Part shown: positions 24,754 to 34,427 of the stretch, piece by piece
Layout of the letters: every line of letters starts with the position of its first letter
How positions within the stretch are numbered: the first letter of the stretch is position 1
From: an uncultured Bacteroidales bacterium
GTDB taxonomy: Bacteria; Bacteroidota; Bacteroidia; Bacteroidales; Bacteroidaceae
Length of the DNA stretch: 64,000 nt
Direction of reading: 5' to 3'
NCBI GenBank assembly: GCA_937995875.1
Contig: CALKIW010000119.1
Location: forward strand, 1 to 64,000
Notes under the pieces: generated by a model
Databases searched by the model: none
Seen by the model: only the letters and a program-made list of their open reading frames with translations
What the model was told of the DNA's origin: nothing
Program-made: the position numbers and the translations under genes

Positions 24754-25782
24754 TTATGGTATGGTAATTTCGCCGGCCAAAGACGTGTTCATCAGTTTTC
24801 TAATGGTGTGTGGGTCGTCGTATTCGGCTAACAGATACATGAGTTTTGTAACGGCAGCCTCTACGGTTGAGTCGTAGCCGGAAACCACGCCGTTTTTCAT
24901 GAGTTGGCATCCGGTGCCGTATCTACCCATCTCGACTGTTCCGGCAACACATTGACTGATATTGACTACGACAACCCCATTCATGGAAGCCTCTCGGAGT
25001 GTCTGCGTCAGCCAGGGATATTGAGGTGCGTTGCCACTGCCGAATGTTCTCATGACGATACTCCGTATTTCTTTAGACCGCAGGACATTGTAGACAATAT
25101 GCTCCTGCACACCGGGGAACAGACTGAAGACTACAACATTGGCATTCATATCGTAGTGAGGTGTCATGGGCTTGTCGAAGGATGGCTTCAGTATATGATG
25201 GTCGTGAAACTCAAAGCTCACACCGGCATCGCAGAGATGGCCATAGTTGAAAGATTCGAAGGCGTGAAATCCATTTGCATTTATTTTTGTGGAGCGATTT
25301 CCACGTATAAGCTGTCCGCTGAAATAGATACACACCTCCGGAACTCGTGCATTCCCATTCTCGTCTTTGATGGAAGCAAGCTCTAAGCTGGTAATGAGAT
25401 TTTCTTTCCCATCTGTGCGTAGTTGTCCCATAGGCAGTTGCGAGCCGGTAAGGATAACCGGTTTGGTGAGGTTTTCCAACATGAAGGATAGGGCGGATGC
25501 CGTGTAGGCCATGGTGTCAGTACCATGTAGAATGACAAACCCGTCATATTGCTCATAATGGCGAGTAATAATGCGTACGAGTTGTGCCCATTTTTCAGGT
25601 GCAACGTCACTTGAGTCTATGGGAGGTGTAAACTGATAGACGTCGATATCGGTTTTGATAAGTTTAAACTCAGGCATGGAGGCAACGAGATGGTTGAAAT
25701 CCAAAGGCTCTAACGCAGATGTTAGAGGGTTTTTGCCCATGCCGATAGTGCCACCTGTATAGATTAGTAATACTTTATTCAT
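24754..25782 (-). CDS. ansA: L-asparaginase, type I (cytosolic)
   Basis: This 342-residue enzyme hydrolyses asparagine to aspartate and ammonia. It begins M-N-K-V-L-L-I-Y-T-G-G-T-I-G-M with the first catalytic Thr in T-G-G-T-I, and has the second active-site stretch V-I-L-H-G-T-D-T-M-A-Y-T at about residues 82-93. There is no signal peptide, so it is the cytosolic low-affinity type I form. It is transcribed divergently from uxaC. Confidence 0.94.
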   Translation of the reverse strand: MNKVLLIYTGGTIGMGKNPLTSALEPLDFNHLVASMPEFKLIKTDIDVYQFTPPIDSSDVAPEKWAQLVRIITRHYEQYDGFVILHGTDTMAYTASALSFMLENLTKPVILTGSQLPMGQLRTDGKENLITSLELASIKDENGNARVPEVCIYFSGQLIRGNRSTKINANGFHAFESFNYGHLCDAGVSFEFHDHHILKPSFDKPMTPHYDMNANVVVFSLFPGVQEHIVYNVLRSKEIRSIVMRTFGSGNAPQYPWLTQTLREASMNGVVVVNISQCVAGTVEMGRYGTGCQLMKNGVVSGYDSTVEAAVTKLMYLLAEYDDPHTIRKLMNTSLAGEITIP

Positions 25783-25798
25783 CTATCTATATTTTATG

Positions 25799-25847
25799 CA
25801 AATATAGTTAAAAGCCTTGACATTTCAAATAAAATATACTATTTTTG
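25799..25847. promoter_or_regulatory. Divergent promoters of ansA and uxaC
   Basis: On minus, TATATTTG (complement of 25799-25806) with TTG (complement of 25826-25828), spaced 19 bp, drives ansA. On plus, TTG at 25817-25819 and TATTTTTG at 25840-25847, spaced 20 bp, drives uxaC. The two promoters interleave, so occupancy of one could hinder the other. Confidence 0.65.
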
Positions 25848-25884
25848 CAAAGTAAACTAAAACAAACAAAGCAAATCAAGAGTT

Positions 25885-27285
25885 ATGAAACAGTTCATGG
25901 ATGAAAACTTCCTGCTGGATACCCCAACAGCGCAGGAATTGTACCACAATTATGCGGCCAAGATGCCGATTATTGATTACCATTGCCACTTAGTGCCGGA
26001 GATGGTAGCTAAGGACCATAAATTCCGTAGTATCACAGAATTATGGTTGGGTGGTGACCACTACAAATGGCGTGCAATGCGTACGAATGGTGTCGATGAG
26101 AAATATTGCACGGGTGATACCAGCGATTGGGAGAAGTTTGAGAAATGGGCAGAGACTGTACCGTACACATTCCGCAACCCGTTGTATCACTGGTCGCATT
26201 TGGAATTGAAGACGGCGTTTGGTATTGACAAGCAACTCTCTCCCAAAACTGCGCGTGAGATATATGACGAGTGTAACGAAAAGTTGGAACTGCCCGAATA
26301 TAGTGCGAGAGGACTGATGCGCAGGTATAACGTGGAATGTGTATGTACTACGGACGACCCGATAGACGACCTTCGCTGGCATAAGATGACGCGTGATAGT
26401 GGTTTTGAAATCAAGATGATTCCTGCCTGGCGCCCCGACAAGGCCATGAATATTGAAAAAGCAGACTTTGCCGATTACATGATGAAATTGTCAGAGGTGA
26501 GTGGGGTAGAAATAGATACGTATGCTCATATGATGGACGCATTGAAAAAGCGTCACGACTTCTTCTCAGAGAACGGGTGTAAGCTGTCAGATCATGGTAT
26601 TGAGGAGTTTTATGATGACCCATATACGGATTCGCAGATAGAGACTATTTTCTCTAAGGCATTGCGTGGCTTGCGACTTTCTGCAGGCGAAGTGCGCCAA
26701 TACAAGCACGCTTTCCTGAAAGACTGTGCCATCATGGATGCGGAGGCAGACTGGACACAGCAGTATCATTATGGGGCTATCAGAGATAACAATACTTTGA
26801 TGTATAATCAGCTGGGACCCGACACGGGCTTCGATTCCATTGGTGAGTTCAATACGGCTCGTGCAATGAGTCATTTCCTCAATGAGTTGAATACAATGAA
26901 AAAGCTGACGCGTACCATTTTATATACGTTGAACCCATGCGCCAACGAAGTGATTGCAACGATGTTGGGCAATTTTCAAGATGGATCAGAGCCGGGTAAG
27001 ATACAATTTGGATCGGGATGGTGGTTTAACGACCAGCTTGACGGCATGACTCGCCAGATGAATGCGCTTTCCGTGCTTGGTCTGCTCTCTCGCTTTGTGG
27101 GTATGCTGACCGATAGCCGTTCGTTCTTGAGCTATCCCCGTCATGAATACTTCCGCCGTCTGCTTTGTAATCTTCTTGGCAACGATGTAGAAAAAGGGTT
27201 GCTGCCCAACGACAAGGAAGCTTTGGCACGTATGGTGGAGGATATTTCTTACAACAACGCTAAGCGATATTTCAGATTTTCGTAA
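25885..27285 (+). CDS. uxaC: Glucuronate isomerase
   Basis: This 466-residue enzyme of the amidohydrolase-like fold isomerises glucuronate to fructuronate and galacturonate to tagaturonate, opening the hexuronate pathway. I-I-D-Y-H-C-H-L-V-P (about residues 30-39) carries the metal-binding His pair, and V-C-T-T-D-D-P and L-T-D-S-R-S-F-L-S-Y-P-R-H-E-Y are typical family motifs. Length fits the family (about 470). No other uronate-pathway gene is adjacent. With the pectin-esterase-like protein at 17 kb it fits growth on pectin-derived sugars. Confidence 0.96.
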   Translation: MKQFMDENFLLDTPTAQELYHNYAAKMPIIDYHCHLVPEMVAKDHKFRSITELWLGGDHYKWRAMRTNGVDEKYCTGDTSDWEKFEKWAETVPYTFRNPLYHWSHLELKTAFGIDKQLSPKTAREIYDECNEKLELPEYSARGLMRRYNVECVCTTDDPIDDLRWHKMTRDSGFEIKMIPAWRPDKAMNIEKADFADYMMKLSEVSGVEIDTYAHMMDALKKRHDFFSENGCKLSDHGIEEFYDDPYTDSQIETIFSKALRGLRLSAGEVRQYKHAFLKDCAIMDAEADWTQQYHYGAIRDNNTLMYNQLGPDTGFDSIGEFNTARAMSHFLNELNTMKKLTRTILYTLNPCANEVIATMLGNFQDGSEPGKIQFGSGWWFNDQLDGMTRQMNALSVLGLLSRFVGMLTDSRSFLSYPRHEYFRRLLCNLLGNDVEKGLLPNDKEALARMVEDISYNNAKRYFRFS

Positions 27286-27330
27286 GAAGTAAATAGAATT
27301 AATCTCCATAGAGATACAATAATTATACAT

Positions 27331-27370
27331 AAGGATGAAGGGGGTTGCTTCTTCATCCTTATATTTTATT
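27331..27370 (+). terminator. Terminator after uxaC
   Basis: A 10-bp stem AAGGATGAAG / CTTCATCCTT with a 10-nt loop is followed by ATATTTTATTT. Confidence 0.75.
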
Positions 27371-27409
27371 TAATCATTTTACTTTACTTTAAATTATCAT
27401 ATCTTTTAT

Positions 27410-27440
27410 TTGTCACTTCAAAAAATTAATATTAATTTTG
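27410..27440 (+). promoter_or_regulatory. Promoter of the polysaccharide-export gene
   Basis: TTG at 27410-27412 and TAATTTTG at 27433-27440 are spaced 20 bp. The transcript would start near 27447, about 25 nt before the ATG. Confidence 0.65.
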
Positions 27441-27472
27441 CACGGAATTAGGGATCATAACTCAATTTTAAC

Positions 27473-28270
27473 ATGAAGAAATTACTGATATCTTTTGTTC
27501 TGCTCGCAATGATTATGTTTGTAGGAGGTTGTTCGAGTAGTAAACAAGTTGCTTATTTTCAGAATATTGACTCTATCAGCTTAGTTGCATCGCGTGGATT
27601 GTATGACGCGAGAATTATGCCAAAAGATCAATTGACAATTACGGTTTTAACCACTAATCCGGAAGCTTCTGCGCCTTTTAACTTGTCAGTGAACAACACT
27701 ATTGGAACTAATGGGCGTTTGTCGACAACATCCGGATCTTTGCAGGGCTATCTTGTGGATAATAACGGAAATATTAATTTCCCTATCATTGGTACGCTTC
27801 ATGTTGCCGGCAAAACCAAGACGGAGTGTGAGGAAATGATAAAGAATAAGGTGATGCCTTATTTGAATGCTAATGAAAATCCGATCGTTACGGTTAGAAT
27901 GTCCAGTTATCGAGTAACGGTGATTGGTGAGGTTGGGCGTCCGAGTGTTGTTCCGGTTTCCACAGAAAAAATGAGCGTTATTGAAGCTTTAGCATCTGCC
28001 GGCGACTTGAGCATTTACGGTAAGCGTTCTAACGTTCTTTTGATACGTGAAGACGCTACGGGTGAAAAACATGCGGTCCGTGTTAATCTTAATGATGCTA
28101 ACTTGTTTAACTCTCCATATTATTATCTGCAACAGAATGATATTATTTATGTAGAGCCCAACTCGGTCAAATCGAAGAACTCGGCTATAGGTAGTAGTAC
28201 TACGATATGGTTCTCATTTATTGGCATTTTAACTTCTGTTGCTTCGTTAATAGTTAATATACTGAGATAA
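27473..28270 (+). CDS. Polysaccharide export outer-membrane lipoprotein (Wza-like)
   Basis: This 265-residue protein begins with a lipoprotein signal ending V-G-G-C-S-S, lipidated at Cys20; serine at +2 suits outer-membrane sorting. A Poly_export domain spans about residues 45-145 (M-P-K-D-Q-L-T-I-T-V, G-N-I-N-F-P-I-I-G-T-L-H-V-A-G), and a SLBB domain follows (V-T-V-I-G-E-V-G-R-P-S). The C-terminal 22 residues are hydrophobic, consistent with the membrane-spanning helix of Wza-type channels. It should form the outer-membrane export pore for capsule or exopolysaccharide. No Wzc-like kinase, flippase or glycosyltransferase is next to it: it has its own promoter and terminator. Confidence 0.9.
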   Translation: MKKLLISFVLLAMIMFVGGCSSSKQVAYFQNIDSISLVASRGLYDARIMPKDQLTITVLTTNPEASAPFNLSVNNTIGTNGRLSTTSGSLQGYLVDNNGNINFPIIGTLHVAGKTKTECEEMIKNKVMPYLNANENPIVTVRMSSYRVTVIGEVGRPSVVPVSTEKMSVIEALASAGDLSIYGKRSNVLLIREDATGEKHAVRVNLNDANLFNSPYYYLQQNDIIYVEPNSVKSKNSAIGSSTTIWFSFIGILTSVASLIVNILR

Positions 28271-28312
28271 GAGAAAGTTATTGGGAATATACATAAATCA
28301 AAAATATGAAGA

Positions 28313-28364
28313 ATTGGAATATTAATTTTTGCCTCTGTGTAATCTTTGATATTCCAATCTTTTT
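28313..28364 (+). terminator. Terminator after the export gene
   Basis: The inverted repeat ATTGGAATAT / ATATTCCAAT (10 bp, 26-nt loop) is followed by CTTTTT. Confidence 0.6.
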
Positions 28365-28480
28365 ATATATATATTGCTGATAGTTGTGAGATTGATTGGA
28401 GAATATATATCTGCCAATAGAGCAATGTGCTTATGGTCTGATATAATTATAGATAGAATATTCTTAAAATAAATAATAAG

Positions 28481-29557
28481 ATGAAGAAAGTAACCTTAGT
28501 ATTGTCTGACGGTACGAAGTTTCATGGACAGTCGTTCGGGTATGATGCTCCTGCAGCCGGCGAAGTAGTATTCAACACTGCGATGATGGGATATCCGGAG
28601 TCGCTTACAGATCCCTCCTATGCAGGACAGATATTGACGCTAACTTTTCCCTTAATCGGTAACTATGGTGTTCCTCCTTTTACCATTGAAAAAAATGGAC
28701 TCCCCACATTTATGGAGAGCGATCGAATATATGCTTCTGCAATTATCGTATCGGATTACTGTTCTGACTATAGCCATTGGAACGCAGTTGAGAGCCTGGG
28801 CGATTGGTTGAAACGAGAAAAAGTTCCCGGCATAACAGGTATTGATACTCGTCAGCTTACGAAGGTGTTGCGCGAACAGGGAGTTATGATGGGCAAGATA
28901 ATATTTGACGATGAGCCCGATAATATTCCTGAAGCTGATTACGAAGGTGTGAATTTCGTAGACCAAGTATCATGTAAAGAAGTTATCCGGTATAATGAAG
29001 GGGCAGGAAAGAAGGTAGTCTTGGTTGATTGTGGAGTAAAGGCCAATATTATCAGAAGCCTTATAAAACGAGGTGTAGAAGTTATACGAGTGCCTTGGAA
29101 TTACGATTATACTGATATGGATTTTGACGGATTGTTCTTGGCCAATGGCCCCGGTGATCCTGATACGTGTCAGGATGCCGTTGATATTATGCGTAAGCAG
29201 ATGAGTATGAGTAATAAACCTATTTGTGGAATCTGTATGGGTAATCAGTTGTTGGGCAAAGCTGCCGGTGCAACGATTTATAAGCTCAAATATGGACACC
29301 GCAGCCATAATCAACCGGTGCGCCTCGTAGGTACGGAACAATGTTATACTACATCTCAAAATCATGGGTACGCTGTTGATGCATCAACACTTGGAGAGGA
29401 TTGGAAGGAGTTGTTTGTGAATATGAATGATGGCTCCAACGAGGGCATTCGCCATAAGTCTAACCCCTGGTTTACCAGTCAGTTCCATCCGGAGGCATGT
29501 TCGGGATCTGTGGATACTATGTTTATGTTTGATAAATTTGTAGAAACCTTAAAGTAA
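28481..29557 (+). CDS. carA: Carbamoyl-phosphate synthase small subunit
   Basis: This 358-residue glutaminase subunit supplies ammonia to CarB for carbamoyl phosphate, feeding arginine and pyrimidine synthesis. The N-terminal CPSase domain (about 1-150) contains G-Y-P-E-S-L-T-D-P-S-Y-A-G-Q. The class I glutaminase domain has Cys252 in G-I-C-M-G-N-Q and the His-Glu pair in Q-F-H-P-E-A. The Asn after G-x-C-M-G, where many bacteria have His, is compatible with function. carB follows by 7 nt. The 210-nt gap upstream holds no clear -7 box of the usual type. Confidence 0.97.
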   Translation: MKKVTLVLSDGTKFHGQSFGYDAPAAGEVVFNTAMMGYPESLTDPSYAGQILTLTFPLIGNYGVPPFTIEKNGLPTFMESDRIYASAIIVSDYCSDYSHWNAVESLGDWLKREKVPGITGIDTRQLTKVLREQGVMMGKIIFDDEPDNIPEADYEGVNFVDQVSCKEVIRYNEGAGKKVVLVDCGVKANIIRSLIKRGVEVIRVPWNYDYTDMDFDGLFLANGPGDPDTCQDAVDIMRKQMSMSNKPICGICMGNQLLGKAAGATIYKLKYGHRSHNQPVRLVGTEQCYTTSQNHGYAVDASTLGEDWKELFVNMNDGSNEGIRHKSNPWFTSQFHPEACSGSVDTMFMFDKFVETLK

Positions 29558-29564
29558 TTAAGTC

Positions 29565-32500
29565 ATGAAGGATACAGCTATTAAGAAAGTTTTATTGTTA
29601 GGCTCCGGAGCATTGAAGATAGGTGAAGCCGGAGAATTTGACTATTCTGGCTCTCAGGCTTTGAAAGCATTACGGGAGGAGGGGATAGAAACTGTTCTTA
29701 TTAATCCTAACATTGCAACTGTACAGACATCGGAGGGCGTTGCCGATCAGATATATTATCTTCCTGTTCAACCTTATTTTGTCGAACGAGTAATTGAGAA
29801 AGAACGTCCTGATGGAATTCTTCTCAGTTTTGGAGGACAGACTGCACTAAACTGCGGAGTAGAGTTGTATGAAAGCGGAGTGCTTGAGAAGTATAACGTT
29901 AAGGTGATGGGTACTCCTGTTCGTGCCATTATGGATACGGAAGACCGTGAGCTTTTCGTTGAAAAACTTGATGAAATTAATGTCAAGACCATTAAGAGTG
30001 AGGCTTGTGAAAATATACAACAAGCACGGAAGGCTGCTCACGATTTGGGCTATCCTGTTATCATCCGTGCAGCTTATGCCCTTGGGGGACTTGGCTCCGG
30101 CTTTGCAGACAACGACGATGAACTGAACACAATATGTGAGAAAGCATTTGCTTTTTCTCCTCAGGTGCTTGTGGAGAAGAGTTTGAAAGGTTGGAAGGAA
30201 ATTGAATATGAAGTGGTGCGCGACCGGTATGACAACTGCATCACAGTGTGTAACATGGAGAATTTTGACCCGTTAGGCATTCATACGGGGGAATCTATTG
30301 TTATTGCGCCGTCTCAGACACTCTCTAATCGCGAGTACCACAAACTACGTGCTTTGAGCATTAAGATTGTCCGTCATATCGGTATTGTGGGCGAATGTAA
30401 TGTTCAGTATGCGTTAGACCCTTCCAGCGAAGACTATCGGGTGATTGAAGTAAATGCCCGTTTGAGCCGAAGTTCAGCTTTGGCTTCCAAAGCCACAGGC
30501 TATCCTTTGGCTTTTGTAGCTGCTAAGTTGGGTATGGGTTACGGCCTTTTTGAACTTAAAAACTCCGTTACCAAGACTACCAGTGCATTCTTTGAGCCTG
30601 CTCTCGACTATGTTGTCTGTAAAATTCCACGATGGGATTTATCAAAGTTCCGTGGCGTTGACAAAGAACTTGGCTCCAGTATGAAGAGTGTTGGAGAAGT
30701 GATGGCCATCGGACGCAACTTTGAAGAAGCCATACAGAAGGGGCTTCGGATGATAGGGCAGGGTATGCACGGTTTTGTGGAAAACAAAGAATTGGAGATA
30801 GACGATATCGACGCTGCTCTTAGAGAGCCTACAGACAAGCGGGTTTTTGTGATTTCCAAAGCTATGCACAAAGGCTACACGATAGATCAGATACATGACT
30901 TAACGAAGATAGATAAGTGGTTCCTTTGCAAATTGAAGCATATTATTGATATTGATGAAGAATTGAAGAAGAACAATATCAATACACTGGACCCTGAACT
31001 TTTGCGTGAGGCTAAGGTTTATGGCTTTACCGATTTCCAAATCGCCCGCGCCGTAGGACTTGAGAAAGAGATGCCGCATATGCACCAAGCTGTTCTCGTG
31101 GTGCGCAATCTTCGTAAGAGTTACGGCATTCTTCCTGTTGTAAAGCAAATTGACACGCTTGCGGCAGAATATCCTGCGCAGACCAATTATCTCTATGTAA
31201 CTTATTCAGGTGTTACCAGCGATGTGTCTTTCTCCAATGACAAACGATCTATCATCGTATTGGGGTCAGGCGCGTATCGCATCGGTAGTTCTGTAGAGTT
31301 TGACTGGTGTGGCGTCCAAGCACTCAATACTATCCGCAAACAAGGGTATCGCAGTATCATGATTAATTATAATCCTGAGACCGTTTCCACGGATTACGAT
31401 ATGTGCGACAGGCTCTACTTTGACGAGCTGACTTTCGAGCGTGTTATGGATATCATCGAGGCAGAGAACCCTCATGGTGTGATTGTGTCTACCGGAGGTC
31501 AGATTCCAAATAATCTTGCGATGGCTCTTGACGCACAGAATGTACCTATTCTTGGAACATCGGCTCGAGATATAGACAATGCTGAGGACCGTGCTAAATT
31601 CTCCAGTATGCTGACACGCAATGGCATTAACCAACCGGAGTGGAGTGCATTGACTTCAATGGACGATATAGACCAATTTGTGGAGCGTGTAGGCTTCCCG
31701 GTGCTTGTTCGTCCCAGTTATGTGCTTTCCGGTGCTGCAATGAATGTTTGTTCCAACAAAGAGGAATTGGAACGATTCCTTAAATTGGCAGCCAATGTCA
31801 GCGAGGATCATCCCGTTGTTGTGTCCAAATTTATAGAGCATGCCAAGGAGATTGAAATGGATGCTGTGGCAAAAGATGGAGAAATATTGGTTTATGCTAT
31901 TTCGGAACATATCGAATTTGCAGGAGTCCACTCCGGAGATGCAACTATCCAGTTCCCGCCGCAGAAACTTTATATTGAGACATTCCGCCGTATTAAGCGT
32001 GTGAGCCGTCAGATTGCCAAAGAACTGCACATATCCGGGCCGTTCAATATTCAATTTATGGCACGGGAGAACGACATCCTTGTCATAGAATGTAACCTCC
32101 GGGCAAGTCGTTCGTTCCCGTTCGTGTCAAAGGTGTTGAAGCTGAACTTCATCGATTTGGCCACCAAAGTTATGTTGGGAGTACCTGTCGAGAAACCTAA
32201 CAAGAATCTCTTTGATCTTGACTATGTGGGGATTAAGGCCAGCCAGTTCTCATTCAACCGCTTACAGAAGGCAGACCCTGTGCTTGGTGTGGATATGAGT
32301 TCTACTGGTGAAGTTGGCTGTTTAGGTGATGACACCAATCAAGCATTACTTAAAAGTATGCTCTCTGTAGGCCAGCGGATACCTAAGCATACCGTATTGC
32401 TGTCCACCGGTGGTGCCAAGCAGAAAGCCGAAATGCTTGATGCAGCCAAGATGCTAATTCAGCATGGATATGAACTTTATGCCACAGGTGGGACTTCAAA

Positions 32501-32789
32501 GTATCTGAAAGACAACGGTATTGACAACACGTTGGTTTATTGGCCTTCCGACGAGGGCAAGGAGCCGCAGGCTCTTACCTTGCTTCATGAAAAGAAGATA
32601 GATATGGTTGTCAATATCCCTAAGGATTTAACAACTCACGAACTGACCAATGGTTACAAGATTCGTCGTGCGGCCATTGATTTAAATATTCCTCTCATTA
32701 CAAACAGCCGTTTGGCAGGTGCGTTTATCACAGCCTTCTGCACATTGAAACCGGAAGACATAGATATTAAAGCATGGGGCGAATATTAA
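29565..32789 (+). CDS. carB: Carbamoyl-phosphate synthase large subunit
   Basis: This 1074-residue protein has two homologous ATP-grasp halves, beginning K-V-L-L-L-G-S-G-A-L-K-I-G-E-A-G-E-F-D and S-I-I-V-L-G-S-G-A-Y-R-I-G respectively, an oligomerisation region between them and a C-terminal MGS-like allosteric domain from about residue 935 (L-L-S-T-G-G-A). The first half makes carboxy phosphate and carbamate, and the second phosphorylates carbamate. Length equals the bacterial norm (about 1070). It forms an operon with carA. Confidence 0.97.
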   Translation: MKDTAIKKVLLLGSGALKIGEAGEFDYSGSQALKALREEGIETVLINPNIATVQTSEGVADQIYYLPVQPYFVERVIEKERPDGILLSFGGQTALNCGVELYESGVLEKYNVKVMGTPVRAIMDTEDRELFVEKLDEINVKTIKSEACENIQQARKAAHDLGYPVIIRAAYALGGLGSGFADNDDELNTICEKAFAFSPQVLVEKSLKGWKEIEYEVVRDRYDNCITVCNMENFDPLGIHTGESIVIAPSQTLSNREYHKLRALSIKIVRHIGIVGECNVQYALDPSSEDYRVIEVNARLSRSSALASKATGYPLAFVAAKLGMGYGLFELKNSVTKTTSAFFEPALDYVVCKIPRWDLSKFRGVDKELGSSMKSVGEVMAIGRNFEEAIQKGLRMIGQGMHGFVENKELEIDDIDAALREPTDKRVFVISKAMHKGYTIDQIHDLTKIDKWFLCKLKHIIDIDEELKKNNINTLDPELLREAKVYGFTDFQIARAVGLEKEMPHMHQAVLVVRNLRKSYGILPVVKQIDTLAAEYPAQTNYLYVTYSGVTSDVSFSNDKRSIIVLGSGAYRIGSSVEFDWCGVQALNTIRKQGYRSIMINYNPETVSTDYDMCDRLYFDELTFERVMDIIEAENPHGVIVSTGGQIPNNLAMALDAQNVPILGTSARDIDNAEDRAKFSSMLTRNGINQPEWSALTSMDDIDQFVERVGFPVLVRPSYVLSGAAMNVCSNKEELERFLKLAANVSEDHPVVVSKFIEHAKEIEMDAVAKDGEILVYAISEHIEFAGVHSGDATIQFPPQKLYIETFRRIKRVSRQIAKELHISGPFNIQFMARENDILVIECNLRASRSFPFVSKVLKLNFIDLATKVMLGVPVEKPNKNLFDLDYVGIKASQFSFNRLQKADPVLGVDMSSTGEVGCLGDDTNQALLKSMLSVGQRIPKHTVLLSTGGAKQKAEMLDAAKMLIQHGYELYATGGTSKYLKDNGIDNTLVYWPSDEGKEPQALTLLHEKKIDMVVNIPKDLTTHELTNGYKIRRAAIDLNIPLITNSRLAGAFITAFCTLKPEDIDIKAWGEY

Positions 32790-32792
32790 GAG

Positions 32793-32832
32793 AAAAAATG
32801 AAGGCAGGAATTCATTCCTGCCTTCATTTTTT
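32793..32832. terminator. Bidirectional terminator (carAB / DUF5687)
   Basis: A perfect 18-bp stem, starting with six A and ending with six T, encloses a TTCA loop. It begins 4 nt after the carB stop and lies in the convergent gap with the minus-strand membrane-protein gene, so it may serve both. Confidence 0.92.
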
Positions 32833-32877
32833 CAATCTCTCTTATACTTTAAAATAAGAGGATATGTTTATAATCAA

Positions 32878-34389
32878 TTAATTATAGGCGTGAAAGGAGG
32901 CCATGTTCTTATAGCGACGCTTCATCATTCGACTGTATATGTTTCGTAGCCATATTTTGTGGGTTGCTATAAAAACGACTCCAATGCCCATCATCACAAT
33001 CCACGCATAGGTGTTGTCGAGGAACGATTCCAACACACTGATTGTGATTAACGGCAGACTGAATGCGGCTATTTCTTCTAAAATCTGTATATAGTTATTA
33101 TCCACTCCTCCCTTACTGGTAAACTTCTCGTTCAGGGGAATGGTCTTGTTATTATATACTGCGACTTGCATGAGGAGAAAATGTTGGAAACCGGCAGTAA
33201 AAATGCCGTAGGACACAAGCATCATGATGTCCCATTTTCCTACAAATACCATTGGCAGCATCAGCACGAATGGGAAAATAAGCAGAAGGCAGAAGAAATA
33301 GTATTTCGCTGTCAGCAATTTAAGAATATTCTCCTTGTGCACCATAAGTACGTCTATGTAGTTTCCCTCAAATCCCATGATTTTAACCAATATGGTTGCG
33401 GCGTATATCACAAAGTTGTAAATACACCAGAAATTGGTCATAAATTGCGTGTCATAGATTTCGGTGAATGATATAAGCGCACTGATAACGATAATGACGA
33501 TGGTTGCTGTAATAAAGTTTTTACGTGGATTTTTGTTTCGGCTCAGGCTTTTTACTTCAAGTTTCAAATATTCCCCCAATTCCCCCAACTTATTCAGTGC
33601 CGTGAAGCTATAAACCTTGATGGGTTTAGCGTCTTTCTCTCTCCCCAACTCCTGCATCACACTGTTGTATTGCAGCTTACGATTTAAAATAATGAGCGTA
33701 CCCAAAATGATGACTGCCAATAGATGGGGAATAAAGTTTGCCGTGTCCATTCCCGCCCCTATCTTGGCATAAGTTCTTAGAAAATAGTCGAAGTCGTTAA
33801 TGAGCCAGGGACTGATAATGATTACACTCATTCCTATGGGGAGCAACCACCATATTGAATGATGTGTTGTTAATGTCCTGACAATAGAGTAGGCCTGACT
33901 GTCAGCAAGAATGATGATGTAAAAGAAGAAAAGCAATGACAGTGCAGATAACAGACCGTAGCTGAACACCACCGACATTAAGCAGTAGGGTACCAACAAT
34001 GTAAACCAAACCGCATTGCCCCAGTTGAATAGCGATGTAATGATAAAACTGTCGATGCACGCATATTTTGGGATGGGCAGCAATACATAAGGCTTGATGA
34101 TTTGGGATGGAGTTTGCTGGGCAATAAACCTCACCCAGAAGTCTGCCAGCAGAATGAATGGCGATACAGCCATGATAAATTCCAACGACGTGTATCTTCT
34201 GGAGTCATTGGCAGTCAGTGCAAGCATAATGGCAAGCATGATGAGATACACTATCATGCTTGCCATCGTTATACCGACAATCCATTTTGCGGCCTTGTTG
34301 GCTTCGAATATTGGGTCTCTCCGTTCTGCTAACTTGCGATGGCGACGCAACTGCTTAAATAGTTGCTGAAAGGAAAGATTCGATTTCAT
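32878..34389 (-). CDS. DUF5687 polytopic membrane protein (ABC-permease-like)
   Basis: This 503-residue protein has about ten to twelve hydrophobic segments and a soluble loop near residues 245-300. The overall pattern fits the DUF5687 family of Bacteroidota, thought to be the permease half of an ABC exporter. Normally an ATPase gene is adjacent; none is found here, and the nearest upstream gene is lolA-like (38 nt away on the same strand). It may use an ATPase encoded elsewhere or have another membrane role. The family call rests on the overall pattern only. Confidence 0.7.
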   Translation of the reverse strand: MKSNLSFQQLFKQLRRHRKLAERRDPIFEANKAAKWIVGITMASMIVYLIMLAIMLALTANDSRRYTSLEFIMAVSPFILLADFWVRFIAQQTPSQIIKPYVLLPIPKYACIDSFIITSLFNWGNAVWFTLLVPYCLMSVVFSYGLLSALSLLFFFYIIILADSQAYSIVRTLTTHHSIWWLLPIGMSVIIISPWLINDFDYFLRTYAKIGAGMDTANFIPHLLAVIILGTLIILNRKLQYNSVMQELGREKDAKPIKVYSFTALNKLGELGEYLKLEVKSLSRNKNPRKNFITATIVIIVISALISFTEIYDTQFMTNFWCIYNFVIYAATILVKIMGFEGNYIDVLMVHKENILKLLTAKYYFFCLLLIFPFVLMLPMVFVGKWDIMMLVSYGIFTAGFQHFLLMQVAVYNNKTIPLNEKFTSKGGVDNNYIQILEEIAAFSLPLITISVLESFLDNTYAWIVMMGIGVVFIATHKIWLRNIYSRMMKRRYKNMASFHAYN

Positions 34390-34427
34390 GGCTTCGTTAG
34401 GATTGGAGTTTTTTGATGATGAATCGA

